From: Chitinophaga pinensis
GTDB taxonomy: Bacteria > Bacteroidota > Bacteroidia > Flavobacteriales_D > Crocinitomicaceae
Direction of reading: 5' to 3'
Assembly (NCBI GenBank): GCA_945870115.1
Contig: CAMBRH010000125.1
Span: 1 to 9,489, forward strand
Length of the DNA: 9,489 bases
Position 1 is the stretch's first letter; each line of letters starts with the position of its first letter. Of the stretch, positions 5,731 through 9,489 are shown piece by piece. A program made the translations under genes and the position numbers. Under the pieces are notes generated by a model that saw only the letters and a list, made by a program, of their open reading frames with translations, made no database searches and was not told where the DNA came from.

Positions 5731-8448
5731 ATGAAAATTAATTATCCGCAATCGGATCCTAATTCCTTCTCAGTTGAAGAGATTTTGCTTGTATTTCAGA
5801 CAGATTCCGAGGTGGGATTAAGCCAAACCGAAGCAGAAAAACGAGCCGTTGAATTTGGTCCGAATATTTACCAAGCCCAAAAGCAGAAGAGTGTTTTTCT
5901 GATGATGCTTCTGCAATTCAAAGGCCCTATTGTTTATTTATTGCTTTTTACGGTAGCGGTTACTTTCTACTTTCAAAATTTTATTGAAGCTATTGCTATT
6001 TTGGTTGTGATTTTGGTTAATGCTCTCATTGGTTTTTTAATGGAGTTGCAGGCACGCAATTCTATGCATGCACTCTTGGAAATGGATATGATACTTTCTA
6101 AAGTGCTTCGTGATGGAAAAATTAGGGAAATACCCTCTATAAATATTGTTCCGGGAGATATTATATCGCTGGAAGCGGGTGATGTGATTCCGGGTGACGC
6201 ACATCTAATAGAAATCAACCAGTTGCAATGTGATGAATCTTCACTCACAGGAGAGTCTCTACCGACTGAAAAAAACATAAAAAAACTTGTAAAAGGCACT
6301 GCTCTCGGAGACCAATTTAATATGGTTTTTAAAGGCACTTCTGTGACCAAAGGAAATGGAAAAGCAGTCATTACAGGAATTGCTCAAGATACTCAATTAG
6401 GTACCATCACTTCACTAGTAGAAAATGTTAAAGAAAAGGAAACACCACTCGATAGTAAAATTCGTTTGTTAAGTAAAAAGCTGATATGGATTACATTGGC
6501 TATGACAACCATTTTTGCCATCACTGGTCTAATTCAGGGTAAAGACTGGGTACTTATTTTAAAGACTTCTATTGCCTTAGCAGTAGCTGCTTTTCCAGAA
6601 GGACTACCTATTGTAGCTACTGTGGCTTTGTCTAATGGGATGCTTTTGATGGCGAAGCGAAATGCCATCGTTAAAAAATTATCGGCAGTTGAAACTTTGG
6701 GAAGTACCAACGTGATTTTGACAGATAAAACAGGAACCTTAACAGAAAATAAAATATATGTTGATACGCTTTCCTTTCCCGAAGAATCATTAAAAGTTTC
6801 AATCAAAGACAATATCCTGAATTTTGAAAAAGGAAATATTGAAAAAAGTGATGCAGGTTTTAAAAAATTAAGATTAACAGGAGTGCTATGTAATAATACT
6901 TTCACAAAAAATGGAGATGACAATACAGAATTAACTGGTGATCCAATAGAAATTGCACTTGTTCACCTCGCTAACGCATCAGGCACAACTGCCAAAGTAC
7001 TGGAATTACAATATGAAAGGATTGGCGAAATGCCTTTTAGTTCAGACACCAAAATAATGGCCACATTGCACAAAAGTGCAAGTGGGGATTTTGTTGCTGC
7101 AAAAGGTTCTGTTGAGCATTTGTTGGAAAAATGCAGCAAGTTGCAAGTTGGATCAACCATAATAGATTTGGGTGACAAGGAAAAAAAAAAAATCATTTCA
7201 GATTCTGAAAAAATGGCTGCGGAAGGTTTACGTGTATTAGCATTTGCCTTTAGGGAAGAAGCTGAAATTGACACAAGTGATTATTTGAAAACATTAGTCT
7301 ATGTAGCCATGATTGGTTTCTTGGATCCCCCTCGATTAGATATTAAAGAAGCGATGCTGACTTGCAGAAATGCAGGTATAAAAATTGTATTGATTACTGG
7401 CGACCATCCTTTAACAGCTCTTAATATTGCTAAAAAAGTAGGATTGGTAGATGAAAGTGAACAAAATGCAATTACTGGAATCGATTTACCTCCAATGGAA
7501 TCACTTTCAAATGAATGGAACAAAAAGATACTTTCAACAGCCGTATTTGCTCGTACCACACCCAAACAAAAATTAGAAATCGTAGCTATTTATCAAAAAG
7601 CAGGAAATATTGTAGCAATGACAGGTGATGGCGTAAATGATGCACCTGCACTTAAAAAAGCAGATATTGGCATTGCTATGGGCTTAAGAGGTACTCAAGT
7701 AGCAAAGGAAACTGCCAGTATTGTGCTAAAAGACGATTCGTTTGTATCTATTGCAGAAGCAGTATCACATGGAAGAGAGATATTTCAGAATATACAAAAA
7801 TTCGTAGTCTACCTTGTTTCATGTAATTTAAGTGAAATATTTATTGTGACTATTTTAGGTTTTGTTGCACCTGCCTCTACTTTACTTCCACTGCAGATAC
7901 TATTCTTAAATATGGTAACAGATGTATTTCCTGCACTGGCACTTGGCTTAGGCAAAGGAGATAAAACAGTTATGGAAAGACCGCCAAGAAGCCCTAAGCT
8001 CCTTATTGTTTCTAATAAAGATTGGATTACTATTAATTTATATGCTGCTGCTATGACTTTATCAGTAATTGTTGCTGTGTTTTATTGCAACCACACTATT
8101 TCAACTGATTCCAAAATTTTAAATAATGTAGCATTTATAACGCTTGTATTTGCTCAACTATTTCATGTATTCAACATGTCCTCAGCACATGCAAATTTAT
8201 TTGTGAATGACATCACTAAAAACAAATTCGTGTGGATGGCTCTTTTAATTTGCACCATTCTTTTGGTGTTGGTTTATGCATTTCCTCAGATGCGATTAGT
8301 GCTCGGGTTAGAAATGCTATCTGCTAAAGCGTGGTTGGTATCTATTCTAGCTGGATTGATTCCATTGGTGCTAGTGCAGGGATATAAAATTATTTGGGGG
8401 AATAACAAAAAAATCTTCAATGAAAATGGTTTCAATAGCACGGCTTAA
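5731..8448 (+). CDS. P2-type cation-transporting ATPase, probably Ca2+-exporting
   Basis: A complete 905-residue membrane pump that uses ATP to move cations out of the cytoplasm. Features in order: N-terminal cation-ATPase domain; two hydrophobic segments (about 66-81 and 86-104); actuator domain with TGES (173-176); M3; M4 with FPEGLP (288-293, Glu290); phosphorylation motif DKTGTLT with Asp332; nucleotide-binding KGS (458-460); TGDHP (556-560); hinge GDGVNDAP (632-639); then six C-terminal membrane segments. Against SERCA, the ion-site residues Glu in M4 (290), Asn/Glu in M5 (699, 702) and Asn/Asp in M6 (727, 731) are present. The M8 glutamate is apparently Gln809, as in plasma-membrane Ca2+ pumps. 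This favours type IIA/IIB Ca2+ transport with one ion per cycle, but Mn2+ cannot be excluded. The start is preceded by TTAAA and no Shine-Dalgarno, normal here. Lone gene; codon 478-490 region holds a run of 12 A. Confidence 0.93.
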   Translation: MKINYPQSDPNSFSVEEILLVFQTDSEVGLSQTEAEKRAVEFGPNIYQAQKQKSVFLMMLLQFKGPIVYLLLFTVAVTFYFQNFIEAIAILVVILVNALIGFLMELQARNSMHALLEMDMILSKVLRDGKIREIPSINIVPGDIISLEAGDVIPGDAHLIEINQLQCDESSLTGESLPTEKNIKKLVKGTALGDQFNMVFKGTSVTKGNGKAVITGIAQDTQLGTITSLVENVKEKETPLDSKIRLLSKKLIWITLAMTTIFAITGLIQGKDWVLILKTSIALAVAAFPEGLPIVATVALSNGMLLMAKRNAIVKKLSAVETLGSTNVILTDKTGTLTENKIYVDTLSFPEESLKVSIKDNILNFEKGNIEKSDAGFKKLRLTGVLCNNTFTKNGDDNTELTGDPIEIALVHLANASGTTAKVLELQYERIGEMPFSSDTKIMATLHKSASGDFVAAKGSVEHLLEKCSKLQVGSTIIDLGDKEKKKIISDSEKMAAEGLRVLAFAFREEAEIDTSDYLKTLVYVAMIGFLDPPRLDIKEAMLTCRNAGIKIVLITGDHPLTALNIAKKVGLVDESEQNAITGIDLPPMESLSNEWNKKILSTAVFARTTPKQKLEIVAIYQKAGNIVAMTGDGVNDAPALKKADIGIAMGLRGTQVAKETASIVLKDDSFVSIAEAVSHGREIFQNIQKFVVYLVSCNLSEIFIVTILGFVAPASTLLPLQILFLNMVTDVFPALALGLGKGDKTVMERPPRSPKLLIVSNKDWITINLYAAAMTLSVIVAVFYCNHTISTDSKILNNVAFITLVFAQLFHVFNMSSAHANLFVNDITKNKFVWMALLICTILLVLVYAFPQMRLVLGLEMLSAKAWLVSILAGLIPLVLVQGYKIIWGNNKKIFNENGFNSTA

Positions 8449-8524
8449 AAAGCTGATTCAAAATGAAAAAACAAGTTGCCGACAGGAGAATACCATTCTA
8501 AAACAAGGGTTTGGAAAAAGTGGC

Positions 8525-8585
8525 GGTTCAATGCCTTGGATAAATATTTTTGGTAAAAATAGCCACCTTGGCCAAGCGTTGAACC
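8525..8585. repeat. 61-nt imperfect inverted repeat
   Basis: Arm 8525-8539 pairs with 8572-8585 over 14 bp, with one G-T wobble (8532/8578) and one bulged C (8534 or 8535). Inside it is a small hairpin TATTTTT/AAAAATA (8545-8561). No T-run follows, so it is not an intrinsic terminator. The bases CGTTGAA (8577-8583) can alternatively pair with TTCAACG (8590-8596), giving a competing 7-bp hairpin. Confidence 0.6.
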
Positions 8586-8750
8586 TATATTCAACGAATA
8601 ACTGGTAGGAGTGAGCGATATGGGAGGAATCTTTTAGATAAAATCAGAATTTCACTAAAAAAAGAAGATCATCAATTTGTTTCAATTGATGAGTTTTGCA
8701 CCTATACTGGATTAAAAAGAGTGGATATCGAACCGTTTTTGAGAGATTGA
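8583..8750 (+). pseudogene. Start-less reading frame, probable 3' remnant of a lost gene
   Basis: Fifty-five sense codons are open between a TGA (8580-8582) and a TGA (8748-8750), with no ATG or GTG, and the only TTG four codons from the end. The translation looks like real protein: TYIQRITGRSERYGRNLL near the start and FVSIDEFCTYTGLKR later, suggesting a small helical, perhaps DNA-binding, C-terminus. Short protein-like stretches in the other two frames just upstream (FNALDKYF near 8528-8551, then FGKNSHLGQALNLYS near 8549-8593) suggest that frameshifts broke a longer gene. I do not recognise the family, and it may be chance. Confidence 0.3.
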
Positions 8751-8797
8751 ATAGTTTACACTCTCAAATAAAAGTCCTTACTTTGATTGATGAATAG

Positions 8798-8828
8798 TTT
8801 GATATATTTTGTATTACTTTGATATATT
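8798..8828 (+). repeat. Paired direct repeat TTTGATATATT, 20 nt apart
   Basis: TTTGATATATT occurs at 8798-8808 and 8818-8828, start to start 20 bases, about two helical turns. A partial TTTGAT lies at 8782-8787. The repeats sit directly upstream of the -7 element at 8846, so they could be activator or repressor sites. The second TTTG may serve as the -33 box. Confidence 0.35.
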
Positions 8829-8853
8829 AATTCAAAAAGTATCATTATATTTG
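8818..8853 (+). promoter_or_regulatory. Bacteroidota-type promoter for the small RNA
   Basis: TATATTTG (8846-8853) is an exact match to the Bacteroidota -7 element TAnnTTTG. A TTTG at 8818-8821 could be the -33 box. The 24-nt gap is a little longer than usual (about 19-23), which weakens the -33 assignment. Transcription would start near 8858-8860 and run into the structured RNA. Confidence 0.55.
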
Positions 8854-8858
8854 CAATA

Positions 8859-9056
8859 AGAAATCGCTCTTTTATTTATATAAATACAAATAATTTAAAA
8901 TTCTAAGTAACCTCTTAGGTAACCTTAGGAGTTTCTGTAAGTTTAACGCACTGTTTATGCTGTCTAGGGAATTATATCAAAGTCCCGTCCAGACCGCTAG
9001 TTAAGAGCGTAAATCTTACAAAAACCCCTAAAATCCTTTGATTTTAGGGGTTTTTT
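8859..9056 (+). ncRNA. ssrS: Probable small RNA, 6S-like fold
   Basis: About 200 nt between promoter and terminator with no credible reading frame. Its core is a long rod. Bases 8925-8949 face 9007-9031 with 21 of 25 positions paired, all four mismatches being symmetric single-base ones (8930, 8935, 8942, 8945). Then comes a symmetric 9+9-nt open bubble (8950-8958 and 8998-9006). The upper stem is GC (8959-8960 with 8996-8997) and GTCT/AGAC (8962-8965 with 8991-8994), capped by GGGA/TCCC (8967-8970 with 8983-8986) and an AT-rich loop. Closing stem, central bubble and apical stem are the architecture by which 6S RNA mimics an open promoter and binds housekeeping RNA polymerase. The symbol is tentative. 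The 5' segment 8859-8924 is unpaired in this model apart from a small hairpin (CTAAG 8903-8907 with CTTAG 8914-8918). It could be another Bacteroidota structured RNA. Confidence 0.5.
9020..9056 (+). terminator. Strong intrinsic terminator, probably bidirectional
   Basis: AACCCCTAAAATC (9023-9035) pairs perfectly with GATTTTAGGGGTT (9040-9052) around a CTTT loop; flanking A and T runs extend the stem. Six T (9051-9056) follow on the plus strand. On the minus strand the hairpin is followed by five T (complement of 9020-9024), so it can also end the convergent gene whose stop is at 9140. Confidence 0.88.
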
Positions 9057-9139
9057 ATTTGCCCCTATTTTTAAATTATGCAAAAAAAGGTAACCAAGTT
9101 GGTAAATTGTATTTAAAGACAAATGTTAAATTAACTCAA
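9057..9139. other. Short convergent intergenic gap
   Basis: AT-rich, no gene. The only item seen is a small inverted repeat ACCAA-G-TTGGT (9093-9103) of doubtful meaning. Confidence 0.3.
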
Positions 9140-9489
9140 TTAATTTCCTTTATAAATTGCAAACTTTTTAATTTCATTTTCTGATTTCAAAAAATAAATA
9201 CCATTTGGAAAGTTATTTACAGAAATTGATTTGATTTTTCCTGATTGAGTCATAATAATTTCACCTAATGAATTCATTATTTCAATACCATTTAAATTTC
9301 TTGAAAAATTAATTTTATCAAGTGCAGGATTAGGAAAAATACTAAAATCAATTTCTGCAAGCTTTTTTTCGACTCCCAATGGACCAATTTGAATACTATC
9401 CATTAATCCGGTACTAAGATTATAATAACTACCACTTGCTTCATTTTCAAGTTTCACTGCTCTACCCATATAAACGTTATTGGTTGGTA
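9140..9489 (-). CDS. T9SS-sorted protein, C-terminal part (5' end outside window)
   Basis: The minus-strand frame stays open to the window edge (codons for PTNNVY precede the Met at 9469), so this is the end of a larger gene and that Met is internal. The last ~70 residues form a T9SS type A sorting domain: FSIFPNPALDKINFS, then a beta-rich segment with NSLGEIIMTQSG and the strand NGIYFLKSENEIKKFAIYKGN split around the final sheet. The protein is therefore exported to the surface. It is only loosely similar to the sorting domains at 511-5335, so it is not part of that recent duplication. The visible ~30 residues before the domain do not reveal the catalytic or binding part. It converges on the small RNA and probably shares its terminator. 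Confidence 0.85.
   Translation of the reverse strand, partial: PTNNVYMGRAVKLENEASGSYYNLSTGLMDSIQIGPLGVEKKLAEIDFSIFPNPALDKINFSRNLNGIEIMNSLGEIIMTQSGKIKSISVNNFPNGIYFLKSENEIKKFAIYKGN

Larger units (their letters stand above)
8449..8760. other. Structured non-coding stretch after the ATPase, with gene remnant
   Basis: No intact gene is supported. A frame overlapping the ATPase end (8420-8608) shows no recognisable protein. The stretch holds a strong imperfect inverted repeat (8525-8585), a second overlapping hairpin (8577-8596) and a start-less frame (8583-8750), each listed separately. Together they look like the debris of a decayed gene or small mobile element. Confidence 0.4.

Noticed and set aside
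6534..6923. Long minus-strand frame inside the ATPase gene (also 5973-6371, 6963-7274, 7299-7565)
   Set aside because: All lie opposite a strongly conserved pump gene and give serine/phenylalanine/isoleucine-rich translations without domain features; they are shadow frames.
8420..8608. 62-codon plus-strand frame overlapping the ATPase end
   Set aside because: It starts inside the pump gene and has no recognisable domain; only its later part might be debris of a broken gene, treated under the remnant.
8865..9009. Seven-base complementarity CGCTCTT (8865-8871) with AAGAGCG (9003-9009) in the small RNA
   Set aside because: It could be an alternative fold opening the central bubble, but a 7-nt match in 200 nt is expected by chance too often.

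Overview
The window looks like chromosomal DNA of a Bacteroidota bacterium, most likely Flavobacteriia-like. It is AT-rich, it has no Shine-Dalgarno sequences before its genes, and one clear Bacteroidota-type -7 promoter element (TAnnTTTG) is visible. Five of its genes encode or end in type IX secretion system (T9SS) type A C-terminal sorting domains (YPNP/FPNP motif, then a short beta-sandwich ending in a Lys/Arg-rich strand), a hallmark of this phylum.

Layout. 1-380: 3' part of a short-chain dehydrogenase/reductase. 511-5335: four same-strand genes for secreted T9SS cargo. They are a lectin-like protein, a Kelch-type propeller protein, a second lectin-like protein homologous to the first, and a protein with seven 'AFDGTNYL' repeats (probable seven-bladed propeller). 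They are 54, 54 and 28 nt apart and probably co-transcribed. 5336-5730: a non-coding stretch with short inverted repeats. 5731-8448: a complete 905-residue P2-type ATPase, probably a Ca2+ pump. 8449-8760: a structured stretch with a start-less remnant reading frame. 8798-9056: a probable small RNA unit with promoter, a 6S-like rod with a symmetric central bubble, and a strong intrinsic terminator. 9140-9489: the 3' end of a convergent minus-strand gene, again with a T9SS sorting domain, which probably shares the terminator.

Main observation: the first three cargo genes each carry a nearly identical 28-nt element ending exactly 9 nt before the start codon. It can fold as a compact H-type pseudoknot (4-bp stem, 3-nt loop, 4-bp stem, 9-nt loop), and all four variable positions fall in predicted loops. 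It lies where it could affect ribosome loading, so it may be a shared translational control or RNA-binding site. The fourth gene lacks it. The junction 'end of sorting domain + intergenic + element' is a gap-free 117-nt repeat (about 82% identical by hand count) between genes 1/2 and 2/3, although the upstream protein bodies differ. This suggests a duplicated or shuffled module. All structural claims were made by eye, without folding or database searches.
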